A stretch of 64,000 bases of DNA from Climacium dendroides (Eukaryota > Streptophyta > Bryopsida > Hypnales > Climaciaceae), in NCBI GenBank assembly GCA_950106755.1, contig OX467089.1, positions 19,883,345-19,947,344 on the forward strand, read 5' to 3'. The translations under genes and the position numbers were made by a program. The notes beneath the pieces were generated by a model. The model searched no databases, was not told where the DNA came from, and saw only the letters and a list, made by a program, of their open reading frames with translations. The first letter of the stretch is position 1. Every line of letters begins with the position of its first letter. Positions 1 through 12,427 of the stretch are shown here, piece by piece.

Positions 1-2240
1 TTGTCTATCAATGCAAGATAAATTTCCCTCTTTGGCCTTTTGTTTTCATTTTTGTTTGTGCACTTCATCTCTCTCATCTATACTTTTGTTGTTGCATGTA
101 TGTCTATAAACCTCTTTTATACTTCATAGAATTCAATTTCCTTTGGTGTGAGCTCAAAAAATACATGAACTACATTATGATGTTTGCCACTATTGTTTTT
201 ATTTTTCTCAAGAACAATATACTATTTTAAGCATTTGATAATTACTATGATTATTGTATAAAAGTTTCTTTAAAAAGTTATGTAAAATTTTGTTTGATAT
301 TTTTAATTATGAAAAATGATGTTAAATTTCAGACATGTATTAATAGCTTATTGCATATAAAAAATACCAAATTTTTGAAATATGTATTTAAATAAAAAAA
401 TGTAGTGAAGTTTGACCAAGCCCATATACAAAATCTCCTTTAGAGATTAAATGAAGTTTCCTTTCATTGCTTGTAATTCATGTTTTTCATTATTTAATAG
501 TGAAGTAATAAGATTTTAAGTGTTGGAAATCAACTACATTTGGACAAGTACTAGATATCTAATGATTACAAACTTGTCTCTTGAAAATAGTGTAATTGGA
601 CTATTTATAGCTTGCAAGTCTCTTTTGCTTGATTAAAAGCTTAATAGCTACAAAATATTCTACCTTTAGCCATTTACTATAAAGAACATTTCATTTTGTA
701 TATTTTTTCCTATATTTTGCAACAAAATGCTTTAAAAAATGCCATATATAGTGAGGAGTCAAAAAGAAATAGAAATTAATTTTTGTGTTCAATTGGCAAA
801 ATATTCTATCAAAAGTGTAAATTTGGAGGGACTACAAAGTTTTGTTCCTTAGATAATTGCGCCTAGTTTTTACTTGTTGATGTTTCTACTTTTTCTTCTT
901 TCCGCTTAAATTCTTACCAAAAATATATAATCTTTATTCATAAAAGACTTGGTTGATTTTAAAGACATATTGTTTACTATTCAAAACTTTATAGTTTATT
1001 TAAATCATATAGGTTCAAAGAATGCATTTTAACCTCAAGAATCCTTTAAACCAAATTGTAGTTTTGAGATTTTAAGATGCATATTTTAGTTGTAAATGTA
1101 GATATCTAATTTGGACAACATATAAATTAGAATGCGTTTTATTTGAATCAATTAGTACTTTGGCCTCCAAACTTCAATTTTTTTAATTTTGAAGGAATGA
1201 TGAGAAGTTGCTACTTAGCAATTTATTTGGTACTTAATGCAATTAAAGACACTTCAATTGTGCTTTTATAGACAATGGCAAAATAAGTAAGCATTTCAAC
1301 CATGAGAATAGCATATTAAAACTTTTTGCAATATTTCCCTCTCTTCTACATTACATTGATACAACAATTCACCATTTCTACTTTAGAGCAAGTTTTTAGT
1401 GAATTTTTGGTGAGTTTATGAATCTTTCAACAATGTTTTATTCATTACAAAGAGATTGCAATGATGCAAAGTGTATAGGTCTTCCATAAAGTAAATTCAA
1501 GTATTTGTGAAGTAGTAACTTATAATTCAAGAGTCTATATCCTACCAAATTATATAAATTATATTCTACGTACTCTAAGATTTGTTGAATTTGATATACA
1601 TTTATGGGTATGTAATGGAAATAAAAACTTTATACTTTGATCATGCATAGTTTTCACAAATTGATAAAGAATTCTAAATTATTTTTGTATGGACTTTATA
1701 TCAAGTTAAAATTGAGATCTTGAAGTAACAATTGTCATTTTTACAAATTTTTGCATCCAAAAATCTTAATTTAGAAATGTAATTTTTTTGAATTTTAGAG
1801 TTGAAAATGCAAAATATTTATAGATTTTAAGTTACTAGAATCCTATTTTGATCATTACAACTATTGTTTGAGAGTCATCATTAAGTTATTCTTCTAATTT
1901 CATTTTATTATACATCTTTTACACAAATTTGGAAATTAGATCCAAACCCCTAGTCTTGAATGGTATGATCAAAGAAAGTCACCACTTAGTTTATTATTAG
2001 CTAGGAAAATTGAAAAAAAATGGTTGCAATTTGAAATCATCCCCAAAAAATGATGAACAAATCTATACAAAAAATTTGTTTGGAATAGAAAATAGAAAAA
2101 AATGGAAAATGTGGTTTTTGAAAAAATGGTTCAAAATAGGAATTGAAGGAAAATAGCCCATCATGTAATGACAATGCTTACCAAAGTGGTCCAATTGAGA
2201 AAGATTGTGGTAGTGATTGAAAAATAATATTGGTAATTTC
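1..2240. other. AT-rich intergenic DNA, no gene seen
   Basis: Very AT-rich sequence with stops in all frames and no open frame with plant-like codon use. I see no recognisable gene, RNA or clear transposon terminus here. It probably consists of decayed repeats. Confidence 0.7.
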
Positions 2241-2848
2241 ATGGAGAACCTTTCAAGTCTTCTCATGCACAACCTATTGTATCAATGGTTGAAAGATTAT
2301 GCCTTAAAACCGGTCAACCTTCAGAGATATACAATTTTGATGAGTAATTTGCCTCGCCCATCCATCCATTAGACCTAATTGCATAAGTCCCTTACAATGT
2401 TTGTTCACTCATTTGCCAACCCGTTCAACCCACAATATCCTAGCACCTAGCCTACTCAACCTCTAACTTGCTCAAAATCGATTTCATGAAACTACAATGA
2501 TTGAAATGTAACATTCGCAATCTCACAGACTCACGGAGAACCTTTCAAGTCTTCTCACGCACAATGTGTTGTGTCAACAATTGAAAGATTATGCCTTCAA
2601 ACGAGTCAACATTCAAAGATTTGCGGTTTAGATGAGCAATTTGTCTCATCTGTCCATTTATTGGGCCTAAGTTGCATTAATCCCTTGCAACGTTTGTCCC
2701 CTCATTCATTGACTTGATCAACCATGGTATCCACGATTTGTCCCCTCATTCCCCAGCTCAATCAACCACGATACCTCCGATATGCTAGCACCTAGCCTAC
2801 CCAACCTCAAACCTGCTCAACATCAGACTTACGGTCTAGGCCTTACGA
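2241..2848. repeat. 292-bp tandem duplication upstream of the Pol IV/V gene
   Basis: Two diverged direct copies start at 2241 and 2533, both opening with GGAGAACCTTTCAAGTCTTC and both containing ATGCTAGCACCTAGCCTAC-like text near their ends. The second copy carries an extra internal duplication with a 44-bp period (TTGTCCCCTCATT at 2694 and 2738). No coding potential. It lies about 1.5 kb upstream of the polymerase start codon. Confidence 0.8.
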
Positions 2849-2999
2849 AATAGAGGTCGGTGATTTTGAGTCAAAAACTTGGAATATCCAAAACAGAGGT
2901 CCTCAAATCGTCCTTGACCACCTCTCAAATTACTAATTGCCAAATAGATGAATGGTATTCCGTAGATGAGAACAAACCTTAAGCAACGTGCCGTAAGGT

Positions 3000-4337
3000 G
3001 TGTTTGCACTTGGTGTTAGAGGTGATCTATGGAATGTGAATCCAATGCAAAAGTAGGTCTAAATTCGTCCCTAAGACCCTTAGAAACAACACTTTGTAAC
3101 ACCAAGTGCGAGCATACCTTTAGGAGGAAGAGAAAACGAAAAGATAACAAAAAAGGAAAGAATAAGGAAAAGGAAGAGAGTGATGCAGAAAGCCTTGGCT
3201 TGGCTTGGAGCCTTGGACGCAACCAAGGCAGTGAATCTTGCAGTGACTCAAGCCGTCGGCATCGCCATCATATCGCGGCCACTTCGCAACAAAGCGCCCG
3301 TCTTGTCTCGTCTCTCCCCGTAACGTCAATTACCACAATTCTCTCTCCAATTGATGGAGCGTACCCCACACACATGTCTTCTTGCGCCATCTCCAAGTCT
3401 CTCCATCTCCAGCCATGGCCCCCTCTTGAGCATCTCCTGCGCTTCATCCCAACACTAACATTCCCAAGCCACTTGCGCACTCTTGGAGACGATTTCAACA
3501 TGATTTGCTGACCGTGAGGGAGCTTGGGCGCGTCTTCTTGCAGGGGTAAGCGTGAGCATGTTCTTGAGCTCATTGGGGGTGCAGTTTTTGCATTTGGTGG
3601 TGGAATTTGGGTGTACTCGCTCTTGGTTCTTGGGCTATGGCGATCGTGGGGGAGGGAGCTTGGGTTTGGTTTCGTTCTTGGAGTTTAATTTAATTTTTAT
3701 TTTGAAGTTTTTGTGGTGGTGGAGTAATGCAGTTGATCAATGTGGGAGATTTTGTTTTCGATCGAGTTTGGGAGTATGAGGGCGTTCGTGTTGTGTTTAC
3801 TGTGAGGTTTTTGTTGAGTTAATTGGTTGGGTGATTGTTTTAGAGCTTGATGAGGTGGTGAGTCAGAACGCGTGGAAATGATTTTCAGTTTTTTTCGTTC
3901 TGGGGACTCGCCTTTTTTTGTTTTGGAGTTGTGGTACCTTTCTGCCGTAATTGTTTGATGTTTTTTTTTTTGTATGTTTAAACCTATCTTGCTTTGCATT
4001 CAAGATAGATATTGTGCATTGCAAATGTAGAGGTTAGAGCTTGGTGAGGCGGTGAGTCAGAGCGCGTGGAAATGATTTTCAGGGTTTTTCATTCTGGGGA
4101 CTGGCCTTTTGATTTTGTTTTGGAGTTGTGGTACCTTTTTGCCGTAATTGTTTGATGTCTGTTTTTTTTTGTATGTTTGACCTATCTTGCTTTGCATTCA
4201 AGATAGATATTGTGCATTGCAAATGTAGAGCTTAATATGAACTTTTGGAACCCCCTTTTCCCATTTTTTACTATATTCTGTTGCAATAGTGTGTTGTAGT
4301 ATCCTTGTAGCTTCTCCTCAGGCTTTACCCATTCAAG
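3000..4337 (+). promoter_or_regulatory. Promoter and 5' leader of the Pol IV/V subunit gene
   Basis: Base composition shifts from AT-rich to mixed/GC-richer at about 3200-3650, as expected at a plant promoter and first transcribed exon. From about 3540 to 4337 the DNA is T- and G-rich with pyrimidine tracts, like a 5' UTR intron. The exact transcription start and leader splice sites cannot be fixed. A 160-codon open frame at 3029-3511 has low-complexity, unrecognised content and I do not treat it as a gene. Confidence 0.5.
3840..4230 (+). repeat. About 195-bp tandem duplication in the leader
   Basis: Copy 1 is 3840-4032 and copy 2 is 4034-4230. Both run from TTAGAGCTTGRTGAGG to the shared end ATTGCAAATGTAGAG and differ by few substitutions and small T-tract length changes. 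The high identity implies a recent duplication. It lies just upstream of the start codon at 4338, probably in a leader intron. Confidence 0.9.
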
Positions 4338-7300
4338 ATGGCAACTGATGAGTTTTATTCTGTTTATGGCAGACACCAAATGGAAGATTTCGACGGTTTA
4401 GAGGATGAGTTTCTGCGTGCCAGATCCCCCCTGGAGGATTTCGAAGTGATCGAGGGCGATCTCGGTCGTCCTTTATCCCCCATGGAAGATTTCGAAGTTT
4501 TAGAGCACGAGCTCCCACCTCCAATGACCCCTCTGCCTGAGACGCTGGAAGATAACATACCTGCTCCACCTACGGCCGTCAATGATGCGGATCCCATGGC
4601 CGTAGACAAGTCCCACTCTCCACCAGAGCAGACCGTCCTAAACGAGGAGCAGACCAACCGAAAGAAGAAAATGAGCGTGACGGAAGAAGACGAGGCCCGC
4701 TGGTCTGTGGCGAAGATGTTCTTTGAGCACCGAAGCCTTGTGGAGAATCAGCTGCACAGCTTCAACGAGTTTCTGGACACGGGAATCCATCAAATGTTCA
4801 AAGAGTCCTCACCGATCGAGGTTGCTCCGGATCATAGTCCGGCTTCGTTGAGAATCTGTGGGTTTCCCAGACAAGCTCGGTTTTGGTTCGGTGCGGTGAG
4901 TTTTAAAGAGCCGTTTGTATATACTGATGATTCTAAAACGGGCACTCGAAAACTGTATCCAAGAGAAGCACGTCTTCGAAACATGACATACTCAGCGCCA
5001 ATATATCTTGACATAAACTTAGAGGTAAACGACTGCTACCTCCTCTTATTTTATTGCACACTCAAAACCTCTTTCATCTCAACATCCAAGGTGTCAACTA
5101 ATCTTCTATGAATGTGTAAAAAGTGTGCTAGTCTACAACGGTAGAGTGGCAGGTGTGCAGGATTTTCTGAAATGCCATTTTAGAGGTCGCAATAAAGAGG
5201 TTTGGGTACAATACTTCGGGTTTTATTTACATGTTAGAGGTTATCTCATGTGCTGTCTTTTCCTCAATTTTGATGTCGGGGTTGGTTTGAATGGCTGAGA
5301 ACTAAGGTGTGATTTGTGCGTGCCAGGTTTTCACAAACAAATTATCAGAGAAGGGGAAGGTAGCGGAGAAAATGGTATTGCAGGAAATGCGTGAGACTGT
5401 CTGCATAGGGAAAGTACCAGTCATGGTCAAGAGCAAGCTATGCAACCTCTTTGGGTTAACTGATACGACAGTAAGAAGCCAGAAAGGAGACTGTGATTTT
5501 GATATTGGGGGCTACTTCATCGTGAAAGGCTCCGAGAAGGTACGGAATACACAACCCCAGATGAGTTTACCCTGAAAAGGCCATGGCCTAGGTCATAATA
5601 TTCAACATTGGAACATTGAAATTAGAGCATGGATTAAAAAATCTATCAATTGCACTTGGAGCTCGTTTAACTTCTGTAAACAAAAATCTGAACACCATAC
5701 CTGAACTTCACGTAACACTAGTAAAATCCATGACCGTTTCAGAGTGACCAATTCGATTGATGTATAAAATCAATAATTCAGAAAAATTCAGGCAAATTTC
5801 ATATCACCAGAATCAGTTAAGAACATCGCTTTTTGTTGATCAATAAACTGAATAAATTGGATAAACGAAAGTGTCCAAATGAGCTACTCAAAACTGCGTC
5901 ATAAATGAATGCGAGGCCCAATATGGACTCTTCGTCATTTAGGAGTTATAACAGTAGGTGGCATTAGAGTTTTATTGTGCTGGAATGAGCATGGTCCTAA
6001 GAATGGATGTCACGAATGAGTGCAGGTGCTGATAGCCCAGGAGGAGAAATGTGACCAGCGAGTTTATGTACAATATGTAAAGAAGTCCAACACTTGGCTA
6101 GCGACGTGTGCTCCCTCGCACACAGGATTCTACGACTACCGCAGCAAGTTTCCCGTGAGACTGGCGAGTGACAAGAACTTGCCGACGCTCAACATGAGCC
6201 TCCCTCGTGTGACCGATCCAGTTCCTGTGGTGATCGTCATGAGGGCCTTGGGTTTCTCCACAGACAAGGACTTCATGGAGATCGTCTGCTACAATTTGAA
6301 TGACTTGCATTTCATTGAGCTTCTTCGGCCCTCTGTGTTAGCTGCGGACGAATGCATGGTGAAGTTCCTGCGCTCCAAGAACAAAACTTCCATGACTGCA
6401 ATGCGAGCTGCGCGGTTACAGCAGAACGCCTTGGCTTACATCGGGGCCAAGACGAGAAAAAACGTGAAGACGGATGAGGAAGCTGGCAGGGACGTGCTTA
6501 GCCTTATGTTCCAGCACCTTGGGGAGGGGCGCAGGCAGAAGGCTTACTTTCTGGGATACATGATTCGGCAAGTGTGTTTGGCACGGTTGGGTCAACGTCC
6601 TCCGACCGACAGAGAGCACTACAAGAACAAGCGTTTGGATCTTGCCGGGCAGCTCTTGCGGCACCAATTTCGAGCTGCAATGTCACACCTCCAGCGGGAC
6701 TTGGCGAAACAGATTCAAAAGCATTTGGGTAAAGATGAGGAGTTGGGCACGATCAAGAGCTTTGTGCAGGAGGCATTAGTCACCAAAAACCTGCAGTCTG
6801 CCTTCACTTTGGGGAACTGGAACACGAGTGAAGGACATCGCAGCTCTGGTGTGGTTGGTGATCTGAAGAGGGGGAACACCATTGCGATGATATCGCACAT
6901 TCGGCAACTTCGGTTGAATCTGCCCCCCAAGACTAGACCCACTGAGTCTGCACGACATCCGTAAGTTTTCGCCTCTTAATTGATGTGATTTTCGTAACAT
7001 GTGATACGGTTTTTGTTTTATCATTAGTTTATGGTAATTCAAATCTGGCATGCTATTGGAATATATTATAAAAGCTGAAATTAGTCAATTGTGGGTGTAT
7101 GCAGGAACTTCTCGTATTGGGCTAGAGTGTGCCCCGTGCAGACAGCTGATGGAGATGACTGTGGATTGGTGAAGAACATTTCTCTCACAGGGATCATAAG
7201 TTCAAGCACGGATGAGGGACCAGTGATGAGTATCCTTGTGGATCATGGTATGCGTTACTTGGAGGAGATCGTTCCGTCGACTTTGGAGTGGGTTGACAAG

Positions 7301-10147
7301 GTTTTTGTGAATGGGAAGTGGGTTGGCATTTTGGATCAGTCCCAGGAAGTGGTGGATATCCTTAGAGCACTTCGACGGAAGGGAGCCATCTTCGAGGAGG
7401 TAAAGACTCTTTGCAACCGAATCAGCTCATATCTCATGGATTTTTCCTCCTGTTTTTGCCAATTATTGTTTGTTTAACCCCTAAAGTACCAAGGATTTAT
7501 GGTATGAAACTGATCGCTTTAATTGATCATATTGTGCAAAATCAGTAATTCTGATGGGGCAAATTCTATATCACATCAATTTAGAAGTTTGCATGTGTTG
7601 GTGAACAAATTAACACAATTGGACGAAAGAAAGTCCCTGTATGACCTATTCAAAACTGCTAAAAGATAATGAGGTTTATTTTGGTTTAGATGAGCAGACT
7701 CTGAAGACAGATTGCTGCAGCGCATATGTTCCTGAAACATGCTAACAAGAGGTTTTGTGTTCCTGCAGACGGAAATCGTGAAAGATGAGAAGCAAAAAGA
7801 GGTCCGTATCTACACGGATGCAGGTCGGATCTTGCGACCACTACTCGTGGTGCAAAACCAACAGCTGGTGCTGTCCAAGCGACATCTGAAGAGGATGAAC
7901 ACAATTTTGAGATCGACGATGTCGGCGAAGGAGTGCTGGCAGACGTTACTTGCAGACGGTGTTGTCGAGTATCTTGGAGTCGAGGAGGAGGAGGAGGCCA
8001 TGGTTGCATTTCGATCTGATGACCTGGTTAAGGCCCGAGATTGTGAAGGTGCTCCAGTTTACTCGCACTGTGAGATTGATCAATCGTACTTGATGGGATT
8101 GGGTGCTTCTACAATTCCGTTCTTGGAACACAACCAGGCCTCGAGAAACCTGTTTCAATCCGACAAGCACTGCAAACAGGCTATGGGCTTGTATACTACA
8201 AGCTTCCTTTCCAGATGTGATGCATCTGCTAGTCATTTGTTTTACCCACAGAAGCCACTGGTGACCACTCGCGCTACCAGCATTTTGGGAAAGCCGGAGC
8301 TTTACAGCGGCCAGTCGGCCATTGTCGCTATTTTATGCTATGGTTACAATCAGGAAGATTCCATCGTTATGAACCAGGCCTCTGTTGATCGAGGTCTTTT
8401 CAGGTTGGTAATTCTCAACTTCAAAGATGTTGCATCTCATCTTGTAATTTAATTTTGATTGTAAGTTCTTCTAAAGGTTGATAGTCTGCATTCTCATCTC
8501 GTCCATTTTTTTCTCTTCTGAAACTGTCCACTCATTGTTTGATTGCGCATTACAATCAGAGTGCGACAAAATTGGCAGATATCTCACTTTTGAGGCATCA
8601 TTTTTGGTGGCAGATCTGCGCATTTCAAAATGATCCGAGGCGAAGAGAGGAAAAACATTCAGGAGAAGTTTTCCAAGCCAAGCACTTTGGATGTAAGAGG
8701 GTGGTACAACAAGAGCCTGGACAAAGTAGAAGACGATGGGTTCCCTTATGTAGGGGAGAAGCTTGTGAAAGGCGACATTGTAATTGGAAAGGTAACTGCA
8801 GAAGCTGGCAATCCCAGGCAGGTGGATAATAGTACGCACCTCAAGATCCATCAGAAGGGGCACGTTGATCAAGTAATGCTTACCACTGAGGAGGATGGGC
8901 ATCGGATAGCGAAAGTTCGGCTTCGAGTGACCCGAGCTCCACAGGCAGGGGACAAGTTTTCAAGCATGCATGGGCAGAAGGGAGTCATTGGGGCTATTTT
9001 CCCGCAGGAGGACTTGCCTTTCACACAGCAGGGGGTCGTGCCAGATATCATTATGAATCCTCATGCTCTACCAAGCAGACAAACGGTGGGTCAGATACTG
9101 GAGTGCTTGATGGGCAAGGCCGTAGCTGCCAGTGGGACGCGCCGCTTAGCAACGCCTTTCTCTGGAGTTGACAACGCCGATGCCGTCTCTAACTCCCTGC
9201 ACGAGTAAGTTTTCATTCACAAAAAATGAACTTCTTCATTAGATTGTCAAAAATTCTCTTAATGCTAGCATTAGATTCATGTAATCCTCATATTGAGTAA
9301 ATATTAGCACAGTGCAAATGGTGTTAACTTAATGCTAGTACCGTTGCATTAACTTGAAATGACAATGGCAACTTTTAAGTTAACATCGAGTCACCATTAA
9401 CTTGACATTGCATTAGTGCCATCTTAATATGGATTCGTATGACCTCCCATTATTGACTCTGAATCCAACCGAAGAATCTTTTGAGACGAATTTATTCTTG
9501 ATTCTACAGTTAATTATGGTTTTCATGCACTTAACCATTTGAAATTTGTTGCTGGTGGATATCATGCAAGATTGTCGTTCTTTTGATCGACCTCTTCTAC
9601 TCGAAATTCTAATGTGACTGCCTTGCTTTCATTCTGAGCCCGCCCTCTGTTTGTTGTCTGTGTCAGAGCAAAGCTCTCCAGAAGTGGCTGCGAATTGATG
9701 TGCGCTGGGACAACAGGCCTGAAACTGAAAGCTCTAGTGACCATCGGCCCCACGTTTTACCAAAGACTGGAGCACATGGCGGAGGACAAAATCAAGTTCC
9801 GAGGCAACACAGGGCCCGTCAACTTGCTCACAAGACAACCTGTGAAAGATCGAAACTGTCTTGGTGGGTTGAAGTTCGGAGAGATGGAGCGGGATTGCAT
9901 GCTCGGACATGGAGCCTCGGCTACTTTACGGGAGCGGTACTTCCTGCTGAGCGATCCTTACAAGATGAACATTTGTAAAGCATGCCGAAGACCAGCAACC
10001 ATGGATACCTCACGCATTCCCAAGTGCCAGTTCTGCAAGACGGGCAAGCACATCGTCCAGGTTCAGATCCCGTACGCGTGTAAGCTGTTGTGGCAGGAAC
10101 TCCTCAGCATGGGGATTGTTATCTACATGGACACCAAGGAATGTTAG
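4338..10147 (+). CDS. NRPD2: RNA polymerase IV/V second-largest subunit (NRPD2/NRPE2-like)
   Basis: Catalytic second-largest subunit of the plant nuclear silencing polymerases. Exons: 4338-5024, 5327-5539, 6026-6960, 7105-7399, 7769-8403, 8614-9204, 9667-10147; all introns are GT-AG and the phases close to 1278 aa. An in-frame TAG 5' of 4338 fixes the ATG. Visible landmarks are GYNQEDSIVMNQAS (902-915, with E906/D907 matching the metal-B acidic pair of Rpb2), GDKFSSMHGQKG (1034-1045), GEMERDC, and a C-terminal zinc site with C1222, C1225, C1239 and C1242. The ending MDTKEC resembles the DTKLC end of Arabidopsis NRPD2 rather than Pol II, as do HYKNKRLDLAGQLL and QKHLGKDEEL. It is about 100 residues longer than the Arabidopsis protein, mostly an acidic N-terminal extension with three 17-residue repeats (15-65). 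Introns 2 and 4 carry a dispersed repeat. In Arabidopsis this subunit is shared by Pol IV and Pol V in RNA-directed DNA methylation. Confidence 0.95.
4380..4532 (+). repeat. Three 51-bp coding repeats (17 residues each)
   Basis: Residues 15-31, 32-48 and 49-65 of the polymerase subunit align without gaps as (M/L)EDF(D/E)xxExxLxxxx(S/T)P. At DNA level the repeats are 4380-4430, 4431-4481 and 4482-4532. They are acidic, presumably unstructured, and lie before the conserved polymerase body, which begins around residue 115. Confidence 0.9.
5690..5955 (+). repeat. Dispersed repeat in intron 2 of the Pol IV/V gene
   Basis: Shares an interior with 7474-7675 and 29367-29556: CCAATTC..TTGAT, then TTCATATCACCAGAATCAGT, then a block like TTGGATAAACGAAAG. 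The right end (ATTTAGGAGTTATAAC) looks like a degraded AGGGGTTAA terminus. All three copies are intronic and in the same orientation as their gene. Confidence 0.6.
7474..7675 (+). repeat. Dispersed repeat with TTAACCCC end in intron 4
   Basis: Begins TTAACCCCTAAAGTACC, the left terminus of the TTAA-bounded family seen elsewhere in the window. It continues with an interior homologous to the intron 2 copy and to the copy in the gene at 28.4 kb. The right terminus is not clear, so this copy may be truncated. Confidence 0.6.
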
Positions 10148-12088
10148 CTGCATCATTGTTGTATAGAAACTCTCAGATGAAGATACAATTTGCGTTTTGA
10201 ATAACAAAACTGCAAGACACTTACTCTTTTCTGCATTTTCTTCAGCAGTATTGGGGCGTGTCCTCTCCTCTTATCACGAAACTCTCGTGAGTTGTGACTT
10301 GAAATGATGATGTGATTGTAAGGTGGAGGATACTATCGGCGTCACTTTAAGCATTTTTACAGGTGTAGAGATGTGAATTTTGTGAGATGAACAGAGCAAT
10401 GGAGAGTCTTTCATTCCATCTTTGGATACACGAGTCAAACTGCCGAGGTCAAGGTTGTCACTATGAATGAATTTCTTATGCAACTTCAATGTCGGAGGTT
10501 GTTCCCTCCAGAGATGTGGGGCGATTGACATTTAAGGTATGTTTGCACCAGGAATTTAAGATTGGTGTTAGCTAGGATCTTAAGGAATGGATTTAGTGAA
10601 TGAATTCACGTTTGTAACATGCTAAAAATTCCAACCCAGCTTATGAATAGATGAGGTGCTGCGACAGGGGTTTACGAGCTTAGGAGATGGGTTCTGGTCT
10701 TCAGAAGATGAATTCATGTCACACTCTTTATGCTTATTTAGCTTACACAAATATTGTCCAACCACGTCTGTGATGAGCACTGGTTCTTTTATTGAATAAC
10801 TTACGCTTTTGTTGGTTCTTGTTGGTAATTGAGACTCCAGATTCTCTTTTCTCGTATTTTAGGAACTTTATGAATAAATTATGCTTTTAAGTGTTCTTTA
10901 AACCAAAATCAACTCTAGGCTAAATGTGAAAGTAAGGGTGTACAGTATGAAGTCTCATAAAACAGGATATACAGTAAATAAAGATTTCTTAAGCATTTCA
11001 GCCTCTACGATATGGAGAAATTGAGCTCAATGTCAATGTGTGTAAATAAGAATGAGTATGAGGAAGAATGCTTTGGAACTTGTTCCTAATCACACTATGG
11101 ATAGATGGGAAGAGAGGAGTTTCACCTAAAAACAGCTAGCTTTAGAACTTGTTCCTAATCAATTGTGTATTCTATAATTCCACACTATGGACACGCACAA
11201 AGAGAAAGCTTTAGAACTTGTTTAGAATTTGTTCCTAATCAATTGTGTATCCTATAATTGCACACTATGGATACACACAAAGAGAAAGCTTTAGAACTTG
11301 TTCCTAATCAATTGTGTATCCTATAATTGCACACTATGGACACGCACAAAGAGAAAGCTTTAGAACTTGTTCCTAATCAATTGTGTATCGTGTAATTGCA
11401 CACTATGGATACGCACAAAGAGAAAGTACTAGACAAATGTCTTTTCAATCAATAATATCAATCAACAATGCATCCAACCCTATACTACTATAGGGCACCT
11501 TGTTGTGTCATTATAGCTCACCTTAACAAAAATGAGAAACAACCTTCACACTAATAGACTAGTTGACCTTTGTTGTTTTCAAAAAATTAATTTTTTTTGT
11601 TGGGATGAGGTCCTTTGGTTCTATTTTCCTTGCAATGGAAATTGTCCACATGTTTCAAGGAAAAATAATAATAGAATGGTTGACCAATGTATAATGATTG
11701 TTAAGAACTTGCGTTGAAGATTATCCTACAACCCGAATTGTAAAATAATGAAGATTAAAGAGTGGTTGGACTTCAATTTGAGAAACAAAGTTAGCTAGAT
11801 TCTAAAGACTCTTTCATAGGGGCAATATTGTGATCCTTGATTGTGATTCAAAGTAGTTGTTGAATTACAACAATATTTGACACATTGTCACTTCAACGCA
11901 TCCAGTATATAACTTACTGTGATTTGAAAACATTGAAAGAAAATTGGTAAAAATAATCTACAAATTTTTTTATTTAGACTAAAAAATGAAGAAGAAAACA
12001 AAGTTGACACTTGAAAAATGGTTCAATACAGGAATCAAAGGAAAATTGCTGGTAAAATTCAAAAAATATTCCGAATGTTAAAACAACC
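10148..12088. other. 3' flank of the Pol IV/V gene and intergenic DNA
   Basis: 3' UTR presumably within the first few hundred bases, then AT-rich DNA. Apart from the minisatellite at 11072-11427 I see no gene. Confidence 0.6.
11072..11427. repeat. 69-bp minisatellite, four copies plus a partial
   Basis: Copies start at 11141, 11210, 11290 and 11359, each opening TTTAGAACTTG and containing CACACTATGGAYACRCACAA. The second copy is 80 bp because of an 11-bp internal duplication (TTTAGAATTTG). A degenerate partial copy lies at 11072-11118. Confidence 0.9.
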
Positions 12089-12390
12089 CATTAGATGAAA
12101 TTTGGGGCCTCTAGAAGACTGCAAGTTCTTGGGCTCTGAAAATTGTCTCGACTATGTGGGAACGTTGCCAGCTATGCAGTTTGATGTGGTCAAGACTATG
12201 CCACGTCATTTTTGAAAAAAACAAAAAAAACTTTTTTTTTTCAATTTTTTTTTTCAATTTTTTTTTGCATTTTAGAAATTTAAATTTAAAAAAGAATTCT
12301 AACAACCGGCCACATTCTTTTACTACCGTAGGAACAGAATTGAAAATGGGCCTAAAACAGTCTTCTAGAGGCCTCAAATGTCTTCTAATG
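12089..12390. mobile_element. Foldback element with about 33-bp inverted termini
   Basis: Left arm 12089-12121 and right arm 12358-12390 are inverted imperfect copies (CATTAGA..TTTGRGGCCTCTAGAAGACTG). The interior is A/T tract DNA with no coding capacity, so this is a non-autonomous element. The core TTTGGGGCCTCTA is also found at the ends of the 63.1-kb foldback. Confidence 0.7.
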
Positions 12391-12427
12391 TACCATTTTC
12401 CCTAAATATTTTCAAGTTATAAGATAG

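Noticed and set aside
3029..3511. 160-codon open frame on + upstream of the Pol IV/V gene
   Set aside because: No recognisable domain, overlaps other open frames on both strands in a GC-richer promoter/leader stretch, and lacks splice continuity with the real gene.
4338..10147. Assignment to Pol II (NRPB2), Pol I or Pol III second subunit
   Set aside because: The C-terminal zinc region and DTKxC-type ending, and blocks such as NKRLDLAGQLL and KHLGKDEEL, agree with NRPD2/NRPE2 rather than the essential polymerases.
12154..12405. Open frame inside the foldback at 12.1-12.4 kb
   Set aside because: Low-complexity A/T tracts produce it; it lies within a non-autonomous element.
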